Made by a program: the position numbers and the translations under genes. From the NCBI RefSeq assembly GCF_029360725.1, contig NZ_JARKMY010000014.1, forward strand, positions 349,698 through 413,697: DNA of 64,000 nucleotides, written 5' to 3'. Below, one piece after another: positions 49,459-57,253 of this stretch (position 1 is the first letter of the stretch; each line of letters opens with the position of its first letter). This DNA is from Chryseolinea sp. H1M3-3 (GTDB lineage: Bacteria > Bacteroidota > Bacteroidia > Cytophagales > Cyclobacteriaceae). The notes below the pieces were generated by a model. The model was not told the DNA's origin and searched no databases. It was given only the letters and a program-made list of their open reading frames with translations.

Positions 49459-49541
49459 CGCTAACAACAAATATGCGCCATTGCAGTTTTGTTGTTAATT
49501 TTACGGGATAAACTGCAACGGCGCATATTTAAACGTTAGCG
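49459..49541 (+). repeat. attC 7 (family A)
   Basis: Inverse core CGCTAAC (49459-49465) to core GTTAGCG (49535-49541), 83 bp. The cassette ends pair over 17 of 18 bases (GTTAGCGCAC, mismatch, TTAGTTT). Confidence 0.93.
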
Positions 49542-49568
49542 GCCAGTTTTGGAACGAGACAAAAGCAC

Positions 49569-50192
49569 ATGAGAAATACTTGGATACTGTTTTTAACCGT
49601 TTTACTTATGACAAGTAACTGTGAGCAACCTAAGACGGTAGACTCTGACTCCGCAGACGATATTTATGACTTTAAAAAATACAACCGATTTATTTTGGTC
49701 AAGGGTGGAAATGCATTTGCATCTGGAGCGAAAATTTCGGACTTCGGACAATTGCCAAAAGAAGGTGATGTCTATAATCATGTTTTCAGCTTTGGAGAAA
49801 TTTCGGAATGGGAATTAATTAAAGTAAGTGACGAATTGGATAATGTATATTTCTATAACATTGCTTATTGGTTATTGGGCTTTGGTGACGATGACCCAAA
49901 TCACGGAGATAAATCAGTAATCGTTTTAACAGACAAAGAGACAAATGACATAAAATACTTGGGACTTATCGACTCCGAGATAACAAAGATTGACGACTCA
50001 ATGCTCTTACTTTCTGACAAGGGCGAACAATTCATTGTCGAGATTCCGTTTCATACATTTAAAACCGTTAACAAAAAGTTTAATTATAATATAAAGAGCT
50101 TTTTGACCAGCAATTCAATAACGGCTGACAATTTTAAAGAACCAATACTCGAGACAGTAACAATTAGGTTCAATGAGAAAACCGGCCGCTAA
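49569..50192 (+). CDS. putative lipoprotein (cassette 8)
   Basis: 207 residues. The signal WILFLTVLLMTSNCEQPK has a lipobox-like cysteine at residue 19. The mature domain is beta-rich and acidic: FKKYNRFILVKGGNAFASG, DVYNHVFSFGEISEWELIK, LLGFGDDDPNHGDKSVIV. There are no catalytic motifs. The stop codon overlaps the inverse core of attC 8 (CCGCTAAC), so the palindrome begins inside the gene end, common for cassettes. Confidence 0.76.
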   Translation: MRNTWILFLTVLLMTSNCEQPKTVDSDSADDIYDFKKYNRFILVKGGNAFASGAKISDFGQLPKEGDVYNHVFSFGEISEWELIKVSDELDNVYFYNIAYWLLGFGDDDPNHGDKSVIVLTDKETNDIKYLGLIDSEITKIDDSMLLLSDKGEQFIVEIPFHTFKTVNKKFNYNIKSFLTSNSITADNFKEPILETVTIRFNEKTGR

Positions 50193-50314
50193 CAGTATGT
50201 ATGCATCATAGCGCTTTGCCAATTGGGAATGTGAATATGAAATGTAAATTTGTAATACTTCGTTTGTTGGTGTTCCATAGCTTTGGCGCTATGCTGCATA
50301 CATAAACGTTGGCG
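50187..50314 (+). repeat. attC 8 (family F)
   Basis: Inverse core CGCTAAC (50187-50193) to core GTTGGCG (50308-50314), 128 bp. Arms GTATGTATGCATCATAGCGC and GCGCTATGCTGCATACATA pair. Cassette ends pair over 15 of 16 bases. Confidence 0.92.
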
Positions 50315-50330
50315 GTAATTCATTTTTGAG

Positions 50331-50996
50331 ATGAAGAGCGTAATTTTAATATCAGCTTTATTTATTTTCGGTTGTGTAAATAAAAAACAATCTATTCCTT
50401 CCAATTCAGACTCCTTGACAGGGGGTGCAGTGGATACTGTTAAGTTATTGGATTCGAAACGTGATTTGTCGGCACGAAACGATTTTGAACCTGAAGGCAA
50501 AGTCGACATTGATTCAATTTTGCAGACAAAAGAAAATGAATACCTAGCAAGTTTTGACAGCGGGATATTGAGTTTGTGTTGTTATGATCTACTCAATATG
50601 ACAGGTAATCTACCCACATCTACCTTTCGAATGACCAAAGAGGAATATAAGGAGGACGGTGAAGTGAAGACAGTGGACGTGTTTACAATGGACAGCTCCT
50701 TCTTTAAAACTTTCTACAATGCTCATCCAGACGTTGAAAGAACGGATTTGGTTTGTGGAGAAATTAGCTCTGACAAGATTGTTTTTGATCACGGGATAAG
50801 AATTGGAATGAAAAAATCTGAATTGCTTTCGAAAATATTTAAGCCGTCTAAAATGTTTGATAAGATCAATAAACTAGAAATCTACGAAAATGAGATGGGC
50901 GAAGCGTGGACGACTTTGATCTTTACGAACGAAAGACTTACTCGCATTGAATTTGATTCAGATTACGACTGGATTGAAAGAAGCGTCAGAAAATGA
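50331..50996 (+). CDS. putative lipoprotein (cassette 9)
   Basis: 221 residues; the signal SVILISALFIFGCVNKKQS carries a lipobox cysteine at residue 15. A Ser/Asp-rich linker of about 50 residues follows, then a globular domain (EYLASFDSGILSLCCYDLLN, DKIVFDHGIRIGMKKSELL, AWTTLIFTNERLTRIEFDSD). The motif GIRIGMKKSELLSKI resembles small exported proteins with a bipartite SmpA/OmlA-like fold, but this is only an impression. ATG is 16 bp past the core. Confidence 0.76.
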   Translation: MKSVILISALFIFGCVNKKQSIPSNSDSLTGGAVDTVKLLDSKRDLSARNDFEPEGKVDIDSILQTKENEYLASFDSGILSLCCYDLLNMTGNLPTSTFRMTKEEYKEDGEVKTVDVFTMDSSFFKTFYNAHPDVERTDLVCGEISSDKIVFDHGIRIGMKKSELLSKIFKPSKMFDKINKLEIYENEMGEAWTTLIFTNERLTRIEFDSDYDWIERSVRK

Positions 50997-51001
50997 ACTA
51001 C

Positions 51002-51084
51002 CGCCAACAACAAATATGCGCCATTGCAGTTTTGTTGTTAATTTTGAAAGGAAAACTGCAACGGCGCATATTTAAGCGTTAGCG
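51002..51084 (+). repeat. attC 9 (family A)
   Basis: Inverse core CGCCAAC (51002-51008) to core GTTAGCG (51078-51084), 83 bp, almost the same as attC 5. Cassette ends pair over 18 of 19 bases (GTTGGCGGTA, mismatch, TTCATTTT). Confidence 0.93.
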
Positions 51085-51096
51085 GTAATGCAAACC

Positions 51097-51762
51097 ATGA
51101 AGAAACTTCTTCTATTACTTTTGTGCTTGATTCAAGCTTGTTCTACAGTTGAACAAAATGAACTAATTGAGAGCAAGAATCTTGGACTGACAACTTCTGG
51201 GAATGTAGTCTACGATCTTTATCAGACAGGCCCAGATAATTACCGTTACGAATTTTCAATTGTCGACAAGGGCGATTCGGCAGCGCTTTTTACCGCTTAT
51301 TTGAATGATGCATCCTTTGAGAGTGTTGAGCTTTATTTGCTGGAGCAAAATGACACGATCAAAATTAGGCACAATAGAAGTTTAGGGGAGCACACTAAGT
51401 TAAACAAGGACAAGGTATATCAGTTGACTAGAAAACCAGACGCATTCGAAGGATTCAGTGCAACGGTTCACGGGGAAAGCGGAAAGATTTCAAATCTGAT
51501 GATTTATCACGATAGCATTACTCACCTCCCAGACTCATTGACATCAATTCACAGAAAAATATGGGAGTTAGATGACGTTGAACAAATGGCCAAAGAGTTA
51601 AAGAAAAAAAACATATTGACGTACACTCTAATTGAGGCTTACCCGACAGACTCTATTAATTATTATACGATTAGCTTTGGACAAGCCCTAAAAGAAAGCC
51701 TTCGTGCAATTTGGACTTATCGAATTAGTTTAAGCTCGGGGCAAGTTGAAAAGGCGAGATAA
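51097..51762 (+). CDS. putative lipoprotein (cassette 10)
   Basis: 221 residues from ATG 51097 (ATG 51088 would add three). The signal KKLLLLLLCLIQACSTVEQ has a lipobox with the Cys in IQAC. The mature domain shows NVVYDLYQTGPDNYRYEFSI, VELYLLEQNDTIKIRHN and a C-terminal TYTLIEAYPTDSINYYTISF. No enzyme signature. Probably attached to the inner or outer membrane. No family recognised. Confidence 0.76.
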   Translation: MKKLLLLLLCLIQACSTVEQNELIESKNLGLTTSGNVVYDLYQTGPDNYRYEFSIVDKGDSAALFTAYLNDASFESVELYLLEQNDTIKIRHNRSLGEHTKLNKDKVYQLTRKPDAFEGFSATVHGESGKISNLMIYHDSITHLPDSLTSIHRKIWELDDVEQMAKELKKKNILTYTLIEAYPTDSINYYTISFGQALKESLRAIWTYRISLSSGQVEKAR

Positions 51763-51800
51763 GTTTGGCAACCGGCGAGATTGTGTGAGAATGGCAATAC

Positions 51801-51929
51801 CGCTAACATTATATATAAATCATATGCGGGTTCATTATGTTCTCACGAATTCTGCAAGTAAATTTATGAAGGCAGGGTTTGATAATCGGTGCCATCAATC
51901 CGCATACGCATTATATATCGGCGTTGGCT
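51801..51929 (+). repeat. attC 10 (family C)
   Basis: Inverse core CGCTAAC (51801-51807) to core GTTGGCT (51923-51929), 129 bp. Arms ATATATAAATCATATGCGGG and CCGCATACGCATTATATAT pair. Its cassette-end base 11 pair is A/T-type rather than the usual A/C mismatch. Confidence 0.9.
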
Positions 51930-51960
51930 GCAAGGCGTCACACCGACATGAGAGTTATTT

Positions 51961-52551
51961 ATGAGACTATCGTTAGCTATACTTTTGTTTACTTTATTTC
52001 ATTCGGACACTGAAATAGGTCAAAGGATTTTTCCTGTACTATTAAAAGAAAACCTTAAATTAAATTCGTTCGACATTTCAAAGTCATACCGACTTAATGA
52101 CGGTGAATTCATTTTAATCGGGAAAAATAAAAAACAGACCCTAGACACCGAAGGACACCGTTTATTATACTTATCGGCAGACTCTTTAAAAGAACGATTT
52201 ACAATAAAGTATTTATCAAAACCAAAAGGAGAAGCATACGTCTACAACCCATATTTCTTTGAATTGAAGGACGAATTAATAATCGTTGCAGAAGAGGGTT
52301 ATGAGTATATGTCTGGAATTGATATTTACAGACTAAAAAATAAGAAGGTTGACTTTCTAGGTTACGTGCCTGTTTCTGGAGATGAAAGAAACTCAATTGC
52401 AGACAAGATGAAAATAGAAAAAGAAACGGACGACTATACAATTTTGTTTGAAGGACGAATAGAATACAAAGCAGGGACGGACAACTTAATTGACGGTAAG
52501 ACACTTAAAGTTAGCATTGATAAAAATGGACTAAAAATAAGTACTCATTGA
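51961..52551 (+). CDS. secreted hypothetical protein (cassette 11)
   Basis: 196 residues with a short signal (RLSLAILLFTLFHSDTEIG). The mature part is beta-rich with many Lys/Asp: YRLNDGEFILIGKNKKQTLD, LYLSADSLKERFTIKYLSK and DIYRLKNKKVDFLGYVPVSG. It may be a small propeller-like or lipocalin-like domain, but no family is recognised. ATG is 31 bp past the core. Confidence 0.74.
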   Translation: MRLSLAILLFTLFHSDTEIGQRIFPVLLKENLKLNSFDISKSYRLNDGEFILIGKNKKQTLDTEGHRLLYLSADSLKERFTIKYLSKPKGEAYVYNPYFFELKDELIIVAEEGYEYMSGIDIYRLKNKKVDFLGYVPVSGDERNSIADKMKIEKETDDYTILFEGRIEYKAGTDNLIDGKTLKVSIDKNGLKISTH

Positions 52552-52575
52552 AAGATTTGGACTAGAACGCCCAGC

Positions 52576-52705
52576 AGCCAACAAAATGCATAATCAATGG
52601 CGGGGCTCAGTTTAAGTTTGTAGTTTAGTTTTTCAAACTACGTTTGTGTCGTGGGACAGTGACGCGCTTCTAACACCCGCCACTGCTTATGCACAGACGT
52701 GAGCA
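52576..52705 (+). repeat. attC 11 (family B)
   Basis: Inverse core AGCCAAC (52576-52582) to degenerate core GTGAGCA (52699-52705; G replaces T at base 3), 130 bp. Arms TGCATAATCAATGGCGGG and CCCGCCACTGCTTATGCA pair. Confidence 0.88.
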
Positions 52706-52713
52706 CCAATTTA

Positions 52714-53244
52714 ATGACAGACATTTCCACAATAACAAAGGACTTAGAGACAAAGATAGACGTCGACTGGTTTGACTCAGTTTGCGGACTATTGAAAAAG
52801 GAAAGGAACTTGACAGTTCACAAATGGATAAAAATCATTGGCACGGAAAAACCAAATCCGGAAAACAATATTAGGGGTTCAATGTTCCTTATTCCATTCG
52901 ACAAGAGATTTGACGGTAGCGCCATCAATCCTATCATTGGTGACACTGACATTGATAAACAACTTGACTATTTAAGTTTTTGGGGAAAGAAGTTTAATTT
53001 GAGAATTAGTGACATTGTAAACCGATTTTCAAATTACAGAACACAAATAAACATTTATGACGGCGGGACACAGATTTTCTTTTACCCAATTCCAGACAGT
53101 TATTCTTTTACCGCAATATCATTCCATACGGACAAAGAATTTGATGAAATAATAAATCCCTTAGACCTAAACGTTCACAGCGTGACTTTTCTGTTTGGGG
53201 ACAAATTACTTAAAGGGAATATTGGTTATACCATGAGTAGGTGA
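52714..53244 (+). CDS. hypothetical soluble protein (cassette 12)
   Basis: 176 residues from ATG 52714; a GTG inside the core (52699) is in frame. No signal peptide. Composition is mixed alpha/beta: TITKDLETKIDVDWFDSVCG, NIRGSMFLIPFDKRFDGSA, TQINIYDGGTQIFFYPIPDS, SVTFLFGDKLLKGNIG. It has the size and soluble nature of many cassette proteins. No domain recognised. Confidence 0.74.
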   Translation: MTDISTITKDLETKIDVDWFDSVCGLLKKERNLTVHKWIKIIGTEKPNPENNIRGSMFLIPFDKRFDGSAINPIIGDTDIDKQLDYLSFWGKKFNLRISDIVNRFSNYRTQINIYDGGTQIFFYPIPDSYSFTAISFHTDKEFDEIINPLDLNVHSVTFLFGDKLLKGNIGYTMSR

Positions 53245-53250
53245 AACTGG

Positions 53251-53380
53251 TGCTAACAAGGTTCATAATCAATGGCGGGTTCAGTGTAAATTTGTAGTCT
53301 AGTTTTTCAAATTACGTTTGGTTTCGTGGGACAGTGACGCGCTTCGAATTGCCGCCACTGCTTATGCACCAGCGTTGTAG
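53251..53380 (+). repeat. attC 12 (family B)
   Basis: Inverse core TGCTAAC (53251-53257) to core GTTGTAG (53374-53380), 130 bp. Pairs with the degenerate start GTGAGCACC, so the mutation in that core arose after the cassette formed. Confidence 0.9.
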
Positions 53381-53399
53381 CTCATACGAAAAAAACGAA

Positions 53400-53654
53400 A
53401 TGGATATGAAAAATATAATTGTGTACTACTTTGTAGCGATCGTCCCAGTTGCAATCATATTCCTTTTAGAACTGACAAACACGATTAGTTCAACTTGGTT
53501 TGTTTACTCGCTCTGCTTCTATATGCTTATTTATAGAACCTACATTGATGGAAAAAGACTATCGGATAAAGGATTAATTGATAAGAAGGACATCTGGAGA
53601 ATGATCGTTCCGGGACAAAGACTTAGGTTTTTCAAAGACCTTTATCTTCGCTGA
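53400..53654 (+). CDS. two-helix membrane protein (cassette 13)
   Basis: 84 residues from ATG 53400 (the frame opens upstream through attC 12, which is not coding). Two hydrophobic helices, IIVYYFVAIVPVAIIFLLEL and STWFVYSLCFYMLIYRTYI, followed by a basic tail (RMIVPGQRLRFFKDLYLR). The downstream palindrome begins 57 bp after the stop. No family recognised. A small membrane effector or anchor is a guess. Confidence 0.68.
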   Translation: MDMKNIIVYYFVAIVPVAIIFLLELTNTISSTWFVYSLCFYMLIYRTYIDGKRLSDKGLIDKKDIWRMIVPGQRLRFFKDLYLR

Positions 53655-53711
53655 GAAGGGGGCCAGCCTTTATTCTGGGACTAAAAAGGAGCTCGTACGA
53701 TTGCGTACGAG

Positions 53712-53975
53712 CTACAACATCATATATGCCTCATGCGCTTTACTGCAAGTATAGAAAATGCGTGCAGGCTTACCGCGCTTTTAGTGTTTTAGTGCTTCGA
53801 ATAAAGCTAGTAGGACTTGCCGCAGCCAGGCGTGCACAAGCTCACTCAAGTTCGTAAGCCAAGTGCGCAATTATGTTCTTCGCAACACTCGCATGAACTT
53901 GAAGGCAAACACAAAAAGCGCTAGATTGTAGTTACTAATTGAAAGTGGCGCACGCGGCATACATTGGCGTTGTGC
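53712..53975 (+). repeat. attC 13 (family G, long)
   Basis: Inverse core CTACAAC (53712-53718) to core GTTGTGC (53969-53975), 264 bp, twice the usual size. Outer bases ATATGCCTCATGCGC pair loosely with GGCGCACGCGGCATACAT. The interior holds CTCACTCAAGTTCG and GCTAGATTGTA, both shared with attC 22. Fills most of the 338-bp gap between the cassette 13 and 14 genes. Confidence 0.85.
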
Positions 53976-53992
53976 GTAATTGGTTCAAAGAG

Positions 53993-54373
53993 ATGACTAA
54001 AGAGCAAGCATTAGAACAATTGAAATTTCACAGTGGTCTGCACCCAGATATCGAATCGACTCGATGGACGAATGGCTTTCTTCCATCTCTTCGACCGTTT
54101 AGAGGTTTGAATAGAGAAGCATTTGCAAATCTTATAGAGTGTTTAAATGTGTTGAAGGATGATATTAAGAGCAGCAAGACTTTAGAGAAGGAACTAATGC
54201 TCGATTTGTGGACAATTTGCCATTATGCAAAAGCATGGGGAACAGATCCGGAAGGCATGATTCGGCGCAACAATCTAATTTCAGCTGCGGAGTTAAAAGA
54301 GTTTGAAGGGTGGATAAACGAAATTTCTTATAAGATTTCATTCTGGCTGGAAGGTCTTGATGAAGATGAATAG
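53993..54373 (+). CDS. hypothetical helical protein (cassette 14)
   Basis: 126 residues from ATG 53993, 17 bp past the core; the frame runs upstream through the attC and that part is not coding. No signal peptide. Mainly helical: KEQALEQLKFHSGLHPDIES, LNREAFANLIECLNVLKDDI, LEKELMLDLWTICHYAKAWG. The cassette boundaries pair over 19 of 19 bases, the longest in the array. No family recognised. Confidence 0.76.
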   Translation: MTKEQALEQLKFHSGLHPDIESTRWTNGFLPSLRPFRGLNREAFANLIECLNVLKDDIKSSKTLEKELMLDLWTICHYAKAWGTDPEGMIRRNNLISAAELKEFEGWINEISYKISFWLEGLDEDE

Positions 54374-54399
54374 TATGGCTTTTTCCGTGAACCAATTAC

Positions 54400-54525
54400 G
54401 CACAACACAAAATATAATGCATGCCATTGCGCTTTGATTTGACGAACGGAGATTTAAATTGAAAAACCAACGCGCGAAGGTTGAAGCTTCTATTGAGAGG
54501 CACGCATTATATTCGATCGTTGGCA
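54400..54525 (+). repeat. attC 14 (singleton)
   Basis: Inverse core GCACAAC (54400-54406) to core GTTGGCA (54519-54525), 126 bp. Outer arms AAAATATAATGCATGCC and GGCACGCATTATATTCG pair. The cassette start GTTGTGCGTAATTGGTTCA and end TGAACCAATTACGCACAAC are perfect complements. Confidence 0.9.
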
Positions 54526-54534
54526 GTAATTTAC

Positions 54535-55071
54535 ATGGAACAGTTGATTATAAAAAAACCAAGAAAAAAATTCGTAAAACGATTTGTGCAAACACACATC
54601 TTGATACTTATTATTTTTACACTTTGGGGAATAGGCTCGTTCGTTGTGACAGATAGACCGACAAAGGACAATCTTGAATGGGGAGTTTTCATAATCACTC
54701 TGTGCCTTTCTTGGAGTTTACTAGTTCGCCTCCTGACGGTATACCACAATGAAAAAAAAACAATAACTAAACTGGAAATTGATGACGAAGGGAATTTGAT
54801 AATTGAGTACACTGATTTTGACAATATGAAAAGGTTTGTGACCAGCCTAGATAAACTTGATGTCACTTTGAAACGATCTTATTGGCAAGGTGGCAGCAGA
54901 CTTAATATTGATTTTTGGGTTGACGAGAATAAGAAACTCCTAAGACAACATATTAATACGATTTGGAATGGCCGTGATGTCAAAGAGACATTCTTAATGA
55001 TCAAGATCTTGAAGAATAGTAAACTGAGCAAGAGGGAAAAAGACATGGTCGATGATGAAGAATTCGCGTGA
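54535..55071 (+). CDS. two-helix membrane protein with PH-like soluble domain (cassette 15)
   Basis: 178 residues from ATG 54535, 9 bp past the core. A basic N-terminus (KKPRKKFVKRFVQ) is followed by two membrane helices (ILILIIFTLWGIGSFVV and WGVFIITLCLSWSLLVRLL) and a beta-rich cytoplasmic-type domain (TITKLEIDDEGNLIIEYTD, KRFVTSLDKLDVTLKRSYW) that recalls bacterial PH-like domains. The last part is a charged helix. No family confirmed. Confidence 0.74.
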   Translation: MEQLIIKKPRKKFVKRFVQTHILILIIFTLWGIGSFVVTDRPTKDNLEWGVFIITLCLSWSLLVRLLTVYHNEKKTITKLEIDDEGNLIIEYTDFDNMKRFVTSLDKLDVTLKRSYWQGGSRLNIDFWVDENKKLLRQHINTIWNGRDVKETFLMIKILKNSKLSKREKDMVDDEEFA

Positions 55072-55082
55072 TTTAAAACTAC

Positions 55083-55172
55083 TGCCAACACATAAGTATA
55101 AGTCATGCCAGCGAGGTTTGTATTTGATTTTGAAATGGTTTTGCCGGCACGCCTTATATTTTAACGTTGTGG
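55083..55172 (+). repeat. attC 15 (short singleton)
   Basis: Inverse core TGCCAAC (55083-55089) to core GTTGTGG (55166-55172), 90 bp. Arms TAAGTCATGCCAGCG and CGGCACGCCTTATAT pair with mismatches. Confidence 0.86.
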
Positions 55173-55191
55173 GTCATTGCTTCCGGACAAA

Positions 55192-55689
55192 GTGGATAAC
55201 AAAATCAAAATACTATTACTAACAATTTTAATTAGCTGCGATCACGTGGGACAAAAGACTTTTGAATCTTCGCTCGGATGGTTTGAGTTAAACTATCCTG
55301 AACATTGGACACAATCTATAGAGGATGATGGAACGTATCTGTTCATGGACAATGAGGAATGGAAAGGGAATCTGCGGATCACGGCAATGAGACTTGAGGA
55401 CGAGAAAGCCCAGCAGCAACCGGAGAGACTCAAGAAGAATATAAAGGACGAACTTGAAAGAAAACCAAATTCGAGATTAATAAAACTGGGGGACAAGGAC
55501 GCAGTCTATTGGGAAAAAGAGGTAGAACAGGACGGAGATAGTTTAATGGTTTACAATTGGACAACAGGAGACAAGGGCACATTGTTGATTTGTTCATTCG
55601 TAATTGACAAGGATAGAATTGACGAGAAAGAAGTAAAAGAGGAATTGGAATTTGCAATTGGTACACTCAAATCAATTAGAGTGGAGTAA
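55192..55689 (+). CDS. putative lipoprotein, PsbP/Mog1-like (cassette 16)
   Basis: About 165 residues. No ATG is available; GTG 55192 gives a good lipoprotein signal (DNKIKILLLTILISCDH, Cys in ISC), while TTG 55177 overlaps the bases right after the core. The mature domain FESSLGWFELNYPEHWTQSI, with a GxFxLxYPxxW-type start, resembles the PsbP/Mog1-like fold and DUF3805-type proteins; the end GTLLICSFVIDKDRID fits too. Function unknown. Family match is a pattern impression. Confidence 0.68.
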   Translation: MDNKIKILLLTILISCDHVGQKTFESSLGWFELNYPEHWTQSIEDDGTYLFMDNEEWKGNLRITAMRLEDEKAQQQPERLKKNIKDELERKPNSRLIKLGDKDAVYWEKEVEQDGDSLMVYNWTTGDKGTLLICSFVIDKDRIDEKEVKEELEFAIGTLKSIRVE

Positions 55690-55700
55690 GACGCAACGAC

Positions 55701-55876
55701 CCACACCAACAGCTATAATACATATGCTGTATCGTGGTTCGTAACAGGGCTAACAACATATATAAGTCATATGCGGGTTCATTTTGATATCATCTTACGT
55801 GCATGTAAATTTACTGAGACGCATTTTTTTAGAACGTGGTCTTAAACCGCATACGCCTTATATACTAGCGTTGTAG
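55701..55876 (+). repeat. attC 16 (composite: left part of family D, then a whole family C)
   Basis: Degenerate inverse core CCACACC (55701-55707), then a family D left arm (CAACAGCTATAATACATATG), then a second inverse core GGCTAAC (55748-55754) followed by a complete family C palindrome to core GTTGTAG (55870-55876). 176 bp in all; the inner site is 129 bp. It looks like the scar of a recombination or deletion that joined two sites. Confidence 0.85.
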
Positions 55877-55896
55877 GCAATTATTGACTGAACGAC

Positions 55897-56433
55897 ATGA
55901 TTTCACTCGAAGACTTTTGGAGAATGGACGAGATTATCGTAGCTAAGTTCGGCGCTAGGTTCGGTAAGAAATTATATAATTGTGTTGATTACTGCGGAAT
56001 AGAACCGGTCAGACATCCTGATGAGGGGTATTTCTGCACACCAAAAAATTCGAGGACGTTTGCCAGGACTGGTGGAGATGGTGTCCATTTTGGAATAATT
56101 ACCAATGATGTTGGACAGGGCGCCAATAAACCAATAGTTATGACCGTACCAATGGCTACACGAAATAATGTTGTCATCGCAGAAAGCCTTGATGAATTTT
56201 TTGGTATTGGATGTCACGTTGGATGGGCTGCTCTTGAACAGCTTGTTTACGACTTTGAGGGTACAATCACTTACTACTCAAATCAAGACGACTCGTTGAC
56301 TAAGCAACAAAAAACATTTTTGGAAATCGTGCGCGAAGAATTAAAGGCAAATCATGTGCCATTGACCAAGGATCGGTTAGAGGAATTGGACGATAAATAC
56401 TATAAAATGTTGAATATCGATTCTATTGAATAA
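55897..56433 (+). CDS. hypothetical soluble protein, possible SMI1/KNR4-like (cassette 17)
   Basis: 178 residues, no signal peptide. The segment YFCTPKNSRTFARTGGDGVH followed by IVMTVPMATRNNVVIAESLD and FFGIGCHVGWAALEQL reminds me of SMI1/KNR4-like immunity proteins or a related group widespread in Firmicutes, but I cannot confirm it. The C-terminus is charged and helical. ATG is 20 bp past the core. Potential immunity role is a guess. Confidence 0.7.
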   Translation: MISLEDFWRMDEIIVAKFGARFGKKLYNCVDYCGIEPVRHPDEGYFCTPKNSRTFARTGGDGVHFGIITNDVGQGANKPIVMTVPMATRNNVVIAESLDEFFGIGCHVGWAALEQLVYDFEGTITYYSNQDDSLTKQQKTFLEIVREELKANHVPLTKDRLEELDDKYYKMLNIDSIE

Positions 56434-56444
56434 ACCTAAACTGC

Positions 56445-56576
56445 CTACAACACGGGTATATAAATCATATGCTGGTTCATTTTGCTATCACAACTTCTGC
56501 ATGTAAATTTAGCAGCCAACGGTTGATCGCGATTAGTTTTTAAACCCGCATACGCTTTATATACTGACCGTTGGCA
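56445..56576 (+). repeat. attC 17 (family C)
   Basis: Inverse core CTACAAC (56445-56451) to core GTTGGCA (56570-56576), 132 bp. Arms TATATAAATCATATGC and GCATACGCTTTATATA pair. Confidence 0.9.
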
Positions 56577-56588
56577 GCCATTATTCAA

Positions 56589-57230
56589 ATGAAGAGACTA
56601 CTAATCATCAAAGCAGCATCAGACGTTTGCCCAACAGAAATTGCACATATAGTGGCTACATGTAAAATATTTAAGATGGAGGTAGACGTCTTAAATGTGG
56701 AGAATGAGAACGAATTACGGAATGGTCTAGGCAGCGGGACAAAGTATGACTATATATATTTATGCGCTCATGCTAATCATCAAGTGTTCGGGGACAATGA
56801 TGAAGAAGGGTTTAATCTATCATGGAGTGACTTCAGTGGAATAATGTGTGAATCTGGATGTATGAATTATGGTTGCATATTTTTATTAGCGTGTTGTAGG
56901 ACTGGTTTGACTCAAGTGGCATATGATTTGTTTTGTAGTTGTGCTAAAGTCGAATTTGTGTGTGGACCGCGTTGGACATTAAATCCGAATGATTTGACAA
57001 TAGCATTTGATGTATTCATTTATAACATGGAGGAGAGAAAGGAACAGCCGGACGAAGCAGCCAAAAGAATGTCACTTGCGACCGGATATACATTTTCATG
57101 CTATGATCGAGTTGAAGTCGAGATGCGACCGGACTACAGGGAGTGGGAAAAACAGCAATGGGAATATGTAACAACCAACTATAAAGTTCCTGATGAAGAG
57201 ATTGAAGCAAGACAAGAGAAACCAGATTAA
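56589..57230 (+). CDS. caspase/CHAT-like protein (cassette 18, first gene)
   Basis: 213 residues from ATG 56589. The fold pattern is that of a clan CD (caspase-like) protease: a first strand RLLIIKAASDVCP, then YDYIYLCAHANHQVFG with a candidate catalytic His near residue 63, then CIFLLACCRTGLTQVAYDLF with a candidate catalytic Cys near residue 103. CHAT domains typically read HxHG...LxxC, and the LxACxTG signature is close to LLACCRTG. The end VEFVCGPRWTLNPNDLTIAF and FDVFIYNMEER also fits CHAT-type ordering. Peptidase activity is inferred, not shown. The stop overlaps a vestigial inverse core. Confidence 0.72.
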   Translation: MKRLLIIKAASDVCPTEIAHIVATCKIFKMEVDVLNVENENELRNGLGSGTKYDYIYLCAHANHQVFGDNDEEGFNLSWSDFSGIMCESGCMNYGCIFLLACCRTGLTQVAYDLFCSCAKVEFVCGPRWTLNPNDLTIAFDVFIYNMEERKEQPDEAAKRMSLATGYTFSCYDRVEVEMRPDYREWEKQQWEYVTTNYKVPDEEIEARQEKPD

Positions 57231-57244
57231 TGGCTGCCTACAAC
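57231..57244 (+). other. vestigial inverse core inside cassette 18
   Basis: TGGCTGCCTACAAC. Together with the TAA before it, this matches the expected cassette-18 end TAATGGCTGCCAAC through GGCTGCC, then reads TACAAC like the inverse core of cassette 17. No palindrome follows; the next gene starts 10 bp later. It looks like the remnant of a lost attC. Confidence 0.6.
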
Positions 57245-57253
57245 ATCTATTCT

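Noticed and set aside
53334..53399. Upstream extension of the cassette 13 gene through attC 12
   Set aside because: The added codons come from the palindrome itself, which is shared by unrelated cassettes, so they are not coding.
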